DNA of 64,000 bases from the NCBI RefSeq assembly GCF_900217795.1, contig NZ_OBMQ01000006.1, positions 177,163-241,162 on the forward strand, in the 5' to 3' direction. The translations under genes and the position numbers were made by a program. Source of the DNA: Ureibacillus xyleni. GTDB taxonomy: Bacteria; Bacillota; Bacilli; Bacillales_A; Planococcaceae. Position 1 is the first letter of the stretch; every line of letters starts with the position of its first letter. A model generated the notes under the pieces. That model was not told the DNA's origin and ran no database searches. It saw nothing but the letters and a program-made list of their open reading frames with translations. Positions 53,214 through 61,458 of this stretch are shown here, piece after piece.

Positions 53214-53273
53214 GTACCGGGTACACGAACAATTCTGAAAATTTCGAATTGGATGTGTACCCGGTACCTTTTT
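53214..53273 (+). repeat. GTACCGGGTAC repeat forming a terminator-like hairpin
   Basis: Perfect 13-bp inverted repeat GTACCGGGTACAC (53214-53226) / GTGTACCCGGTAC (53255-53267), followed by CTTTTTTT. The 28-base interior opens with GAACAATTCTGAAAA, shared with the repeats at 999-1084. It probably serves as the terminator of the DinB-fold gene, 9 bp after its stop, so a dispersed repeat has been co-opted. Confidence 0.75.
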
Positions 53274-53323
53274 TAGGCTGTTTACATAAAAATAAGGGTA
53301 CTAACCTATGGAAGGATGAGGTC

Positions 53324-54394
53324 TTGAACGGGCAAGTAACTTATTTTTATGGGCGTGCATTGACAGGGCAAGGCGTTAAGCATTTGTATACAGATATAAT
53401 TAACAATGAAGCAAAAATGGTTTATCTTTTGCAAGGATCATCGGGCTTTAAAGTGCCTGAACTATTAAAAGAACTCGGGGCACATTACAGTAAGCAAGGA
53501 GCAGACGTTGAATACTTCCTTGATCCATTATTTGAAAATACTTACGAAGCATTATTTGTAAAAGAACCCCATCATACTCTTTTTCTGCAAGGAATTAGTT
53601 TTCCCAATGACTTAAATATTACCTATCCTCGAATAAAAGTGATTCCATTAAATGAATGTGTGGATGTTCAAAAGTTTTTAGATAATGGGGAACTACTACT
53701 TCAGTTAAATCAAACAAAAGAAAACTACCACAATAAAAGTTTTGAAGCGTTAGCGAATGCCATTTCAATACATGACGATTGGGAAGTAGAAACAAGACGT
53801 TATATGGATTGGAATGGTTTAAATCAACAGACAGATGAGCTATTTAAAGATTTATTTGGTTCGGCATTTCAGTTAAAAAAGGGAAAACGCACTCATCGAT
53901 TACTTGGGACATTAACCCCAGAAGGCGCTCGCGATACACTACAAAGCATTACAAAAAATCTTGAACGACGACTCTTTATTAAAGGCTATCCGGGAACAGG
54001 GAAATCTTCTATGATGAAAAAGCTGGCAAATGAAGCAGAGGCTAAAGGATATGATGTGCAATTAGTGTGGTGTGGCCTTGATTCCAACTCCATTGATATG
54101 GTGATTATTCCTGAGTTAAAGTTTTGTATTTTTGATAGTACCGAGCCCCATGTATATTATCCTGATGAAAATCGACCAGGAGACGAAATTTTCGATATTG
54201 CCAAACACTGTCACCCAACTGAGGTTGAAGAAAAAAATATTAGTGATATCGTAATCAAATATAAATCAGCCATTTCAGACGCAATACGATATGCGAAATT
54301 GTATGCAGAAGCTGAACGAAAAATCCGTGAAATACATGATAGTGCGATAGACGTAAAAGAATTTGAAAAGCGTACTGCTGGATTGTTTATATAA
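53324..54394 (+). CDS. P-loop ATPase of the PRK06851 family
   Basis: 356 residues from the TTG at 53324, chosen because GAAGGATGAGG lies just upstream; earlier in-frame codons fall inside the repeat hairpin. The first half is a degenerate nucleotide-binding domain (GRALTGQGVKHLYTDI, LLQGSSGFKVPELL); the second has an intact Walker A RLFIKGYPGTGKSSMMKKLA near 223-242 and a conserved end (EFEKRTAGLF). Such double P-loop proteins are widespread in Bacilli and clostridia; their role is not known. It has its own terminator. Confidence 0.75.
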   Translation: MNGQVTYFYGRALTGQGVKHLYTDIINNEAKMVYLLQGSSGFKVPELLKELGAHYSKQGADVEYFLDPLFENTYEALFVKEPHHTLFLQGISFPNDLNITYPRIKVIPLNECVDVQKFLDNGELLLQLNQTKENYHNKSFEALANAISIHDDWEVETRRYMDWNGLNQQTDELFKDLFGSAFQLKKGKRTHRLLGTLTPEGARDTLQSITKNLERRLFIKGYPGTGKSSMMKKLANEAEAKGYDVQLVWCGLDSNSIDMVIIPELKFCIFDSTEPHVYYPDENRPGDEIFDIAKHCHPTEVEEKNISDIVIKYKSAISDAIRYAKLYAEAERKIREIHDSAIDVKEFEKRTAGLFI

Positions 54395-54402
54395 GTCGAA
54401 TA

Positions 54403-54440
54403 AAAAGCGAGTTCACCTTAAAATCGGAACTCGCTTTTTT
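54403..54440. terminator. Bidirectional terminator between PRK06851 gene and mtnE
   Basis: Perfect stem AAAAGCGAGTTC (54403-54414) / GAACTCGCTTTT (54427-54438), then T residues. Confidence 0.88.
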
Positions 54441-54443
54441 ATA

Positions 54444-55631
54444 CTATAAAATTGAAGCAGGTTCAGCTTTGAATAAACCGAGTTTTTCAATCCGCATAAT
54501 CGCTTCCTTCATACGTTCCTCACTTACTAACAAGCCTACCCGTACATAGCCTTCTCCATATTCGCCAAAGCCATTACCAGCAGCTACGGCAACATTCGCT
54601 TTCTCGAGCAATATGTTCGTAAATTCTTCACTTGTAAATCCTTTTGGCACTTTCAACCATGCAAAGAATGAACCCTTTGGAGATTGAACGTCCCAGCCAA
54701 TACGACGAGCTTCTTCGATTAACACATTGCGTCGACTTTCATAAATAGCACGTTGCTCTTCCACACATGATTGATCTCCGTTTAATGCGCAAGCTGCAGC
54801 ATGTTGAACAGCAGGGAATATGCTGCAGAAGAGATGATCTTGAATTAAGTTAATTGCTGCAATAATACCCTTGTTGCCAACTGCAAAACCTACACGCCAT
54901 CCAGCCATATTATACGTTTTTGATAAAGTGTAAAACTCAATGCCGACTTCTTTTGCCCCCTCAGCTTGCAAGAAACTCACAGGGCGAACCTCATCAAACC
55001 CAAGAGCGCCATATGCAAAGTCATGTACTACTGCTATGTCATTTTCTTTTGCAAAGGCTACTGTATCCTCAAAAAATGAAAGGTCCGCAGTTCCACCAGT
55101 AGGATTATTTGGATAGTTTAAATACATTAATTTTGCTCGTTCTTTTACTTCAGGGCTCAATGCATTGTAATCTGGTAAAAAATCATTTTCTTCTATTAAA
55201 GGGAAAGTATCATAATGTACGTCGCCTAACACAGCCCCTGAAATATAATCTGGGTAGCCAGGGTCAGGTAGAAGCATATAATCACCTGGGTTTAAAATTG
55301 CCATTGGAAGTTCGACTAATCCTGTTTTTGCTCCACCAAGAATGGCTACTTCTGTATTTGGATCAATATCAACATCGTATTCACGCTTATAAAAGTTTGC
55401 GGCTGCTTCCTTTAGTTCTTGAATACCGTGAAAAGGCGAATATTTATGACTTTGTGGATCTTCAGCTGTGGATTGAAGAGCTTTAATGATATGGGCAGGG
55501 GTTGGTCTGTCAGGATTTCCTTGTCCGAGATTGATAATGTCGCGACCTTCTGCAATCGCGGCGTTCACCCTTTGTGCAAGGGCAGCGAAAAATTGAGTAG
55601 GAAGCTTTTGAAGTTTCGTTGATTGTTTCAT
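54444..55631 (-). CDS. mtnE: PLP-dependent aminotransferase, MtnE-like
   Basis: 395 residues from the ATG at 55631 (GAGGT 6-7 nt upstream). Class I aminotransferase marks are NLGQGNPDRPTPAHI near 36, GGAKTGLVELPMAIL near 95, YLNYPNNPTGG near 166 and the PLP lysine in FYTLSKTYNMAGWRVGF near 230. The closest match I recall is MtnE/YkrV of B. subtilis, which aminates 2-oxo-4-methylthiobutyrate with glutamine in methionine salvage. The divergent mtnU gene 115 bp away supports it. No SAM riboswitch (S-box) is visible in the short intergenic region, unlike many mtn operons. Confidence 0.83.
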   Translation of the reverse strand: MKQSTKLQKLPTQFFAALAQRVNAAIAEGRDIINLGQGNPDRPTPAHIIKALQSTAEDPQSHKYSPFHGIQELKEAAANFYKREYDVDIDPNTEVAILGGAKTGLVELPMAILNPGDYMLLPDPGYPDYISGAVLGDVHYDTFPLIEENDFLPDYNALSPEVKERAKLMYLNYPNNPTGGTADLSFFEDTVAFAKENDIAVVHDFAYGALGFDEVRPVSFLQAEGAKEVGIEFYTLSKTYNMAGWRVGFAVGNKGIIAAINLIQDHLFCSIFPAVQHAAACALNGDQSCVEEQRAIYESRRNVLIEEARRIGWDVQSPKGSFFAWLKVPKGFTSEEFTNILLEKANVAVAAGNGFGEYGEGYVRVGLLVSEERMKEAIMRIEKLGLFKAEPASIL

Positions 55632-55746
55632 ATACATACCTCATTTAGATTAGTGGTTTTCTATACTTTCTATTAAATTCAGAATATAATTACAATTATG
55701 TAGGAATGATAGACCTTTTCACAAGTATTGTCTAGGGGGTATTAGG

Positions 55747-56541
55747 ATGAAAATTGGATGTATTCAAATGAATGTTGGATTTGGAAAAGTGGAAGAAAAT
55801 TTCGAGAGGGCAGAAAGTTTAATTCGAGAAGCGGCAGGTAAGGGAGCGGAAATCGTTGTACTTCCTGAAATGTGGAATACAGGTTATGCGTTAGAAAAGT
55901 TACCAGACCTTGCAGACCATCAAGGTGAGCGCACGAAAGCATTCTTACAAAAATTATCGAGTGAACTAAATTTACATATTGTAGGTGGGTCAGTTGCAAC
56001 AGAACGAGACGGCAAATTTTACAATACAATGTATGTGTACAATCGTGACGGCGGACTTGTGAGCGAGTATAGTAAGGTTCATTTGTTCCGACTCATGGAT
56101 GAAGAAAAATACTTAGAAGCAGGGGATAGTATGAATCGTTTTGCATTGGGAGAGATCGAAGCAGGGGGTGTCATTTGTTATGATATCCGTTTCCCTGAAT
56201 GGCTTCGTGCCCACGCATTAGCTGGAGCAAATGTATTATTCGTTTCTGCACAATGGCCAACACCGCGCATTGATCATTGGAAAACGTTATTGCAAGCTCG
56301 TGCTATTGAAAATCAATGCTTCGTTATCGCAGTAAACCGAATTTCACGTAATCCTGATAACTTCAACGGTCAATCGATGGTCATTGAGCCGTGGGGTGAA
56401 GTGTTATGGGTAGGCGCGGAAGATGAGGAACTAGCCATCATTGATGTAGACTTTTCAAAAGTGGAAGAAGTGCGCGGTCGAATTCCTGTTTATGATGATC
56501 GCCGTCCTTCCCTCTATGCAGGTGTTGTAGAGGAAGAATAA
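55747..56541 (+). CDS. mtnU: Omega-amidase (carbon-nitrogen hydrolase), MtnU-like
   Basis: 264 residues of the nitrilase superfamily with catalytic triad Glu41 (VVLPEMW), Lys110 (YSKVHLF) and Cys144 (GGVICYDIRFPEW). It matches MtnU/YkrU, which hydrolyses 2-oxoglutaramate, the by-product of glutamine transamination by MtnE, to 2-oxoglutarate. The divergent mtnE/mtnU pairing is thus functional: one enzyme makes the substrate of the other. AGGGGG precedes the ATG. The rest of the methionine-salvage set is outside the window. Confidence 0.87.
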   Translation: MKIGCIQMNVGFGKVEENFERAESLIREAAGKGAEIVVLPEMWNTGYALEKLPDLADHQGERTKAFLQKLSSELNLHIVGGSVATERDGKFYNTMYVYNRDGGLVSEYSKVHLFRLMDEEKYLEAGDSMNRFALGEIEAGGVICYDIRFPEWLRAHALAGANVLFVSAQWPTPRIDHWKTLLQARAIENQCFVIAVNRISRNPDNFNGQSMVIEPWGEVLWVGAEDEELAIIDVDFSKVEEVRGRIPVYDDRRPSLYAGVVEEE

Positions 56542-56662
56542 GTTTTTCGATAGATATATAATAGAAGAAACGTGAATATTGCTGCTATAACTCAAATTTT
56601 ACAAAATATTCACAAAATTAATAGCAACAATTGATAATCTTTCACATACTCTATTAACAAGA

Positions 56663-56700
56663 CTCTCTGGGGCTGCAAAAAGCGGCTTTGGGGGGTTTTT
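56663..56700 (+). terminator. G-U-rich terminator of mtnU
   Basis: CTCTCTGGGGCTGC (56663-56676) can pair throughout with GCGGCTTTGGGGGG (56682-56695) using several G-U pairs, followed by five T residues. It would form only in RNA of the + strand. Confidence 0.65.
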
Positions 56701-56759
56701 GTTTGTATACTATATTATGATAAAATGTAAAATATAGTAAATTTATAGGGGTGAAAGTT

Positions 56760-57431
56760 ATGTTTAATAAGTTGGTAAGTGTGGCAAAGAATCTAATGAA
56801 TTTACCAGTGAAGAAGTCATCCTTTGCAATTTATAAAGAGGAAACGGGAAATGGCTTATTATCAACCATCTATAATAAAGGAAATTATGGTGAATTTTTA
56901 TCTTATAAGGAACTCGCGACTCTTCCGGGCTATCATCGTGCATTGTTTAACATATACCTTCCAAAAGGAGAAAAAACGACAGAGATTGATTTAGTTTACA
57001 TACATGAAACGGGGATCTACGTTATTGAGTCGAAAAATTATAGCGGCTGGATTTTTGGAGACGAAAAGAATCGAAGTTGGACCCAAACAATGCCGAATGG
57101 TAAAAAGTATCAATTTTACAATCCCATTTGGCAAAATCATGGACATGTTCGAGCATTGCAAGGATTACTACCCTCCATTTCGAAGGACCATTATCAATCG
57201 CTCATCGTTTTTAGCGAAAGATGCACACTAAAAAAAGTAAATTATGACTCACCCCATACATATGTGGTAAATCGGTATGATTTGAAGAAGGTACTGTCTA
57301 AACAAATGGAAAACTCGCTAAATGTTTTGGAGCGTGATCAAATAGATAAAGTTTATAATTTTCTTTCACAATATTCGAAGGTGGATAATACTATTAAATC
57401 TCAACATGTTCAAAATTTAAAAGAGAAGTAA
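56760..57431 (+). CDS. NERD (nuclease-related) domain protein
   Basis: 223 residues from the ATG at 56760 (GGGGTG 6 nt upstream). The NERD fold occupies about 45-165: GNYGEFLSYKELATLPGYHR, then TTEIDLVYIHETGIYVIESK with the restriction-enzyme-like D...E-x-K centre, and SGWIFGDEKNRSWTQ. NERD proteins are predicted nucleases; most lack a proven role. There is no helicase or kinase fusion here. The C-terminal 50 residues are helical. It is a single-gene unit. Confidence 0.8.
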   Translation: MFNKLVSVAKNLMNLPVKKSSFAIYKEETGNGLLSTIYNKGNYGEFLSYKELATLPGYHRALFNIYLPKGEKTTEIDLVYIHETGIYVIESKNYSGWIFGDEKNRSWTQTMPNGKKYQFYNPIWQNHGHVRALQGLLPSISKDHYQSLIVFSERCTLKKVNYDSPHTYVVNRYDLKKVLSKQMENSLNVLERDQIDKVYNFLSQYSKVDNTIKSQHVQNLKEK

Positions 57432-57436
57432 TCTAT

Positions 57437-57508
57437 ACCCGACATATCAAAAAATAAGTGCATTGTTCATTTTTTTGCACTTAACTTTGATTAAGTCGGG
57501 TCTTTATT
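57437..57508 (+). terminator. Nested hairpin terminator of the NERD gene
   Basis: Outer stem ACCCGAC (57437-57443) / GTCGGGT (57495-57501) encloses an inner stem AAGTGCA (57456-57462) / TGCACTT (57476-57482); CTTTATT follows. Confidence 0.7.
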
Positions 57509-57669
57509 ATCCAAAGCTCTATTTTTGGAAGATCCCAAACTCACAATCTCCCTGAACCCCTTCTTTTTCCCAAATCTGGCTATTTCCATTTCCTATCACT
57601 TTGCTACAATTACTCTAGTTTCAAAATCATGCCGGTGTGATTTTAGATATACATAAAGGAGATTGTCAG

Positions 57670-58533
57670 ATGAAATTTAAACGTCTTGGAAAACTTTTAG
57701 CGGTGGGGGTTGCCTCTGTTTCGATTCTTGCTGCTTGTGGTAATAGCGAAAGTGATACGACTTCCGAAGCAACTGCTGAAACTAAACCTGAAGTACAAAA
57801 AGTTAAGGTGGCTTTTGCCCAAGCTGCCAAACCAATTACATATGTGGATGAAAACGGTGAGCCTGCAGGATATGATGTGGATGCCATGAAATTGGTTGAC
57901 GAATACTTAGAAGACTATGAATTTGAATTTGTTCCAACAACGGATGAAGACCTGTTTATTGGTGTAGAGCAAGGGAAGTATGATGTTGGGGTGAAAAACG
58001 CCTTCTTCACTGAGGAACGGACAGAAAGCTTCCTTTACCCGCAAGAATTTATTGGGTTAAGTAGCGCGGGCTTGGTGTTAAAAGCAGACAAAGCGGATGT
58101 GAAAAATTTAAGTGATTTTGCTTCAGCTAACTATACATTAGCTCCAATTGCAGCGAGCAGTGCCCAATATACAATCGTTGCTGATTATAATGAAGCAAAT
58201 CCAAACAACCAAGTACAGCTTGAAGCAGGGGAAGAATTTAACCTTGACGTCATTCAATGGGTAATTGAAGTTCGTGTGGATGGGGCCATTACAATCGAAG
58301 CCATTTATGCAGCTCAAGTATTAAATGAAGAAGGTCCATACTATCAATTCAAAGATGACCTTGTGTACAATGAATTTTCGGTTATCAAAACATGGCCACT
58401 CTTCAATAAAAAACATACAGAATTTGCGGCAGCTTACGATCAAGCCATCGCTGAAATTCGCGCGTCTGGTGAACTAAGTAAACTGATGGAACACTATTAC
58501 GGAAAAGATTTATATCCTTTATTGAATAACTAA
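57670..58533 (+). CDS. Orphan solute-binding lipoprotein, amino-acid ABC type
   Basis: 287 residues from the ATG at 57670 (AAAGGAGA upstream). Lipobox LAAC, then the SBP family 3 fold: VKVAFAQAAKPITYVDENGE, GYDVDAMKLVDEYLEDYEFE, YDVGVKNAFFTEERTE, and a C-terminal KLMEHYYGKDLY. Such proteins deliver amino acids to an ABC importer. No permease or ATPase gene is adjacent: NERD lies upstream and an ECF sigma gene downstream. It must use a transporter encoded elsewhere, or act as a sensor. The IEVRVDGAI segment replaces the usual LxxGRxDA. Confidence 0.83.
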   Translation: MKFKRLGKLLAVGVASVSILAACGNSESDTTSEATAETKPEVQKVKVAFAQAAKPITYVDENGEPAGYDVDAMKLVDEYLEDYEFEFVPTTDEDLFIGVEQGKYDVGVKNAFFTEERTESFLYPQEFIGLSSAGLVLKADKADVKNLSDFASANYTLAPIAASSAQYTIVADYNEANPNNQVQLEAGEEFNLDVIQWVIEVRVDGAITIEAIYAAQVLNEEGPYYQFKDDLVYNEFSVIKTWPLFNKKHTEFAAAYDQAIAEIRASGELSKLMEHYYGKDLYPLLNN

Positions 58534-58542
58534 TACTTTCAA

Positions 58543-58584
58543 GAATTCATTTTAATGTTACGTTAAAATGGATTCTTTTTTTAT
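58543..58584 (+). terminator. Terminator of the solute-binding protein gene
   Basis: GAATTCATTTTAA (58543-58555) / TTAAAATGGATTC (58563-58575) with one mismatch, followed by TTTTTTT. Confidence 0.83.
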
Positions 58585-58644
58585 GTAAAATGAAACCAAA
58601 AATGGCTTTGCTTTGTCTAACAATCACTTGGGAGGAGGGGTTAC

Positions 58645-59175
58645 TTGGAAAAAGAGGTGAGAGACCAATTGCTTATAGAGGCCATGGATACATATGGACA
58701 TTATTTAAAGCGAGTTGTCTTTGCACTAGTTAAAGACGAGCAAAAAGCGGAGGATATTGTCCAAGAAGTGTTTATTCAATATTACATAAATCTTGAGAAA
58801 TTTGAATTTCGTTCGAGTGTGAAAACGTATTTATATCGCATTGCTATTAATCTTTGCCGCAATTATTTTAAAAGTTGGTCGTCTCGAAAGTTGGAATTCT
58901 CGAATTTTGTTCAGCAATCATTTATTTATCGCCAATCTCCAGAGATGGATCTTATAACGAAAGAATCCAATAGCGCGATTGGAGATATGATTCAAAAGTT
59001 GCCTTCCAAATACCGAGAAGTCATTTGGCTCTACTATTACGCACAATTTTCAGTGGCAGAAATAAGCGAAGTTTTAAACTGCTCACAAAATACGGTGAAA
59101 ACACGGTTGGCAAGGGGAAGGAAGTTAGCAAAATTGAACTTTGAGGAGGTTAGTGACGATGGAACGAAATGTTAG
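58645..59175 (+). CDS. ECF-type sigma factor
   Basis: 176 residues starting at a TTG with GGAGGAGGGG upstream. Region 2: HYLKRVVFALVKDEQKAEDI and VQEVFIQYYINLEKFEF, then SVKTYLYRIAINLCRNYFKS. Region 4: LPSKYREVIWLYYYAQFSVA and EISEVLNCSQNTVKTRLARG. It overlaps the next gene by 17 nt, a membrane protein that should hold it inactive. The probable target promoters include its own; none was identified. Confidence 0.88.
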   Translation: MEKEVRDQLLIEAMDTYGHYLKRVVFALVKDEQKAEDIVQEVFIQYYINLEKFEFRSSVKTYLYRIAINLCRNYFKSWSSRKLEFSNFVQQSFIYRQSPEMDLITKESNSAIGDMIQKLPSKYREVIWLYYYAQFSVAEISEVLNCSQNTVKTRLARGRKLAKLNFEEVSDDGTKC

Positions 59176-60286
59176 AGAGGACTTGGATGCACTCATTCCA
59201 AAGTATATTTCTTTATCTGAAAAAGAAAAAAAATCAATCATTTCAGAGGCAAATCATCGTTTAGTTGGAAAGCGGAAGAAAAGAATCTTTGTTCAGCCAG
59301 TACTCGTTACTGTTGCGATGTTGTTTTTAATCGTGCTAATTGTTCCATCATTCCTAAGTTCATCGTCCCCCTTTACTCCTGAAAAAGTGACGATTCCTGA
59401 TCATGAATACGACGGGTTAATTAATGCACTTTACGTGGACTCTACCAATGAGCTCATTTTCACAGATCATCAGGATATTTACTCCTTTAATACAGAACTA
59501 AATGAGAAAAGTGTACTGATGGATTCTAACGATACTGTAATTTATGATTTTGCGGCAAGTGAAAAGTGGTTAATTTGGCATGATATTGCTTCTTTTGAGT
59601 TGAATATATTAAATCGCCAAACGGAAGAAGTTTCTAAAGTAAAAGGAATCTCTGCGCATGATTTATTAATAAAGGACGATACGCTTATTTACATGCCATT
59701 AAAAGGTGGGGAAGCTGAACATTCATACAAAAAGTTAGATTTAAATACGTTGGAGGAGACGACACTTCATGTATTAACGGGAGTTGGATCTAGTAGTAAA
59801 TCAGCTCTAAATAATGAGTTTGTTGTAATTCCTGAAGCTTTTCGCAATGATACGGGAGAATACTATACTAATTTCTTTCTTTTCGATGTGGCGACAGGGG
59901 AACTAATTGATAAATTTTCCGCACCTTTTGAACATGCTAGAGGGGTAACAATTACTGGGAACCGAATTTATGCACAGTTTTCCAATGGAGATGAAGCATC
60001 TATTTTAGGGTATTTTAATATAGTAGATGGGGAGTTTGCTCAATTGGATGTTCCATTGTTTGGAGATTATGCAATTTATGAAAATACTGTTGCATTAAGT
60101 TTACCTAAAGGATCTTCCAACACGGTGAAATTATTTGAGCTTCAAGAAGATGGGGTTAAACCTTTATCTACATTAAATGCTATAAAAGAACGATTGGTAG
60201 TACCTCGTTTTACACGTGAAGGGACATTAATTATTAATGGAGAAAGCGCGGATTTTTCGATGTACTTAATTCAAACAAAGGAATAA
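59159..60286 (+). CDS. Probable anti-sigma factor with extracytoplasmic beta-propeller-like domain
   Basis: 375 residues from the ATG at 59159 (GAGGAGG about 10 nt upstream, inside the sigma gene). The first 45 residues are cytosolic and charged (RNVREDLDALIPKYISLSEK); one membrane helix follows (VLVTVAMLFLIVLIVPSFL, about 48-66). The outer 300 residues have repeated beta strands (TNELIFTDHQDIYSFNTELN, KWLIWHDIASFELNILNRQT) like a seven-bladed propeller. No zinc-type HxxxCxxC motif is present. Gene order and overlap support an anti-sigma role; the signal is unknown. Confidence 0.7.
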   Translation: MERNVREDLDALIPKYISLSEKEKKSIISEANHRLVGKRKKRIFVQPVLVTVAMLFLIVLIVPSFLSSSSPFTPEKVTIPDHEYDGLINALYVDSTNELIFTDHQDIYSFNTELNEKSVLMDSNDTVIYDFAASEKWLIWHDIASFELNILNRQTEEVSKVKGISAHDLLIKDDTLIYMPLKGGEAEHSYKKLDLNTLEETTLHVLTGVGSSSKSALNNEFVVIPEAFRNDTGEYYTNFFLFDVATGELIDKFSAPFEHARGVTITGNRIYAQFSNGDEASILGYFNIVDGEFAQLDVPLFGDYAIYENTVALSLPKGSSNTVKLFELQEDGVKPLSTLNAIKERLVVPRFTREGTLIINGESADFSMYLIQTKE

Positions 60287-60332
60287 AGTTGCTTTATAAT
60301 GTTAGGTAAGTAAATGGTTAGGGGGATTATAA

Positions 60333-60875
60333 ATGGGAAAAGAAGCGTTAATTATTGTTGATATGAGCAATGATTTTGTTGCAGATGATGGCAGTTTAAC
60401 AGCAGGAAAACCAGCGCAAGAAATTGTACCGTATATTGTGGAGCAGGCGAATGAATTTTTAAGCAATGAACAAATTGTTGTAGTGGCAATGGATGCTCAT
60501 GAAGAAAATGATGCACACTTTGAGTTATGGCCACCTCATAATGTTGTTGGTACAAAAGGGCAACAATTATACGGTGATTTATTCTCTTGGTTGAACGAGC
60601 ATGAAGCAAATCCAAATGTTCTTGTCCAGTCGAAAACAAATTACAACGCCTTTTTCAAAACAGGTTTAGCTGAAAAGTTAAGAGCATTAGATGTTGAAAA
60701 AGTTCATGTTGTTGGGGTATGCACGGATATTTGCGACTTTTTAACTGTGGCTGGTGCAGATGCGGAAGGCTTTAAAACCGCAATTCACAAAAAAGGCGTT
60801 GCGACTTTCACAGACTTAGGTGATACGTTTATTAACCATATGAAAACGTGTTTCTTTACGGAAATTATTGAATAG
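60333..60875 (+). CDS. pncA: Nicotinamidase-like cysteine hydrolase (isochorismatase family)
   Basis: 180 residues. The catalytic triad of the family is present: Asp10 (IIVDMSNDF), Lys101 (SKTNYNAF) and Cys130 (VVGVCTDICD). Metal ligands typical of nicotinamidase also appear: Asp54 and His56 (MDAHEEND) and His69 in PPHNVVGTKGQQLY. PncA hydrolyses nicotinamide to nicotinate in NAD recycling. Assignment within the family is likely but not certain. GGGGG precedes the ATG, 46 bp after the anti-sigma gene; whether it is in that operon is unclear. Confidence 0.8.
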   Translation: MGKEALIIVDMSNDFVADDGSLTAGKPAQEIVPYIVEQANEFLSNEQIVVVAMDAHEENDAHFELWPPHNVVGTKGQQLYGDLFSWLNEHEANPNVLVQSKTNYNAFFKTGLAEKLRALDVEKVHVVGVCTDICDFLTVAGADAEGFKTAIHKKGVATFTDLGDTFINHMKTCFFTEIIE

Positions 60876-60884
60876 AAATAAATT

Positions 60885-61205
60885 TTAAGCTTCGTTACTC
60901 GTAAGGTTACGGAGCTTTTTTTCATGCTGCAAGTTTTTACTTAACAAAAAGTCAATCGTCTCCTGTGTTTCGGCTAGCGTAACACTTAATCCATCAAACT
61001 TTTTCTCAAGACGTTCGAAACGTTTCTCCATCTTATTTTCAAGTTGCTCTATTCGGTTTTCCAATTGATCCATCCGACTTTCCAATCCGTCTATCCGGTC
61101 TTCTAATCGATCCATTCGAGTATCCAATGAATCAAATCGAGCTTCAATCTTTGTTGAAAATTGATTTAACGCCTTTAAAATTTCCTGCAATTCAAATTGC
61201 CCCAT
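60885..61205 (-). CDS. Coiled-coil protein, 106 aa
   Basis: From the ATG at 61205 (AAGGAGTGA upstream; the GTG at 61214 would overlap the site). Residues 20-80 are an almost perfect heptad coiled coil with repeated 7-residue units (RMDRLEDRIDGLESRMDQLE, NRIEQLENKMEKRFERLEKK), ending in KNLQHEKKLRNL. Such short proteins resemble phage- and spore-related coiled coils, but no family call is safe. A LexA-like box lies 57 bp upstream of the start, so it may be damage-inducible. Confidence 0.65.
   Translation of the reverse strand: MGQFELQEILKALNQFSTKIEARFDSLDTRMDRLEDRIDGLESRMDQLENRIEQLENKMEKRFERLEKKFDGLSVTLAETQETIDFLLSKNLQHEKKLRNLTSNEA
60887..60922 (+). terminator. Terminator of the nicotinamidase-like gene
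   Basis: AAGCTTCGTTAC (60887-60898) / GTTACGGAGCTT (60906-60917) with one mismatch and a G-U pair, then seven T residues. It lies inside the 3' end of the convergent coiled-coil gene. Confidence 0.75.
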
Positions 61206-61261
61206 TTTAATCACTCCTTATTTTAAAGAATAACATGTCCATTTTAGGAATAAATATTTAC

Positions 61262-61275
61262 GGAACATTTGTTCT
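61262..61275. promoter_or_regulatory. LexA-like box upstream of the coiled-coil gene
   Basis: GGAACATTTGTTCT contains GAAC-ATTT-GTTC, the core of the Bacillus SOS box. It is 57 bp from the start of the coiled-coil gene and about 185 bp from uvrX. Confidence 0.65.
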
Positions 61276-61411
61276 TATTTTAAATCGTGTAAATATACTT
61301 GTCAATATTATTGTGTTGGTGTCAGTGAAAAAATAGTGTGCCAATTTTTCCTCCAAATTCCCCAGAAAACACCTCTTGCCGTCTCAGTCGTCTCATTTTA
61401 AAATGAATCAA

Positions 61412-61425
61412 AGAACAAATGTTCG
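61412..61425 (+). promoter_or_regulatory. LexA box of the uvrX operon
   Basis: AGAACAAATGTTCG matches the Bacillus SOS box CGAAC-N4-GTTCG except for the first base. It lies 33 bp before the uvrX start codon, where a repressor would cover the promoter. The 61206-61458 gap holds the two boxes and no gene. Confidence 0.8.
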
Positions 61426-61458
61426 CATACACTACATTATACAGTTGGAGGTGTTGTA

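Noticed and set aside
53249..53323. Extended N-terminus of the PRK06851 protein from a TTG at 53249
   Set aside because: The extension would lie in the repeat hairpin. A proper binding site precedes the TTG at 53324.
55632..55746. SAM (S-box) riboswitch before mtnE or mtnU
   Set aside because: The 115-bp gap is too short and shows no S-box core or terminator.
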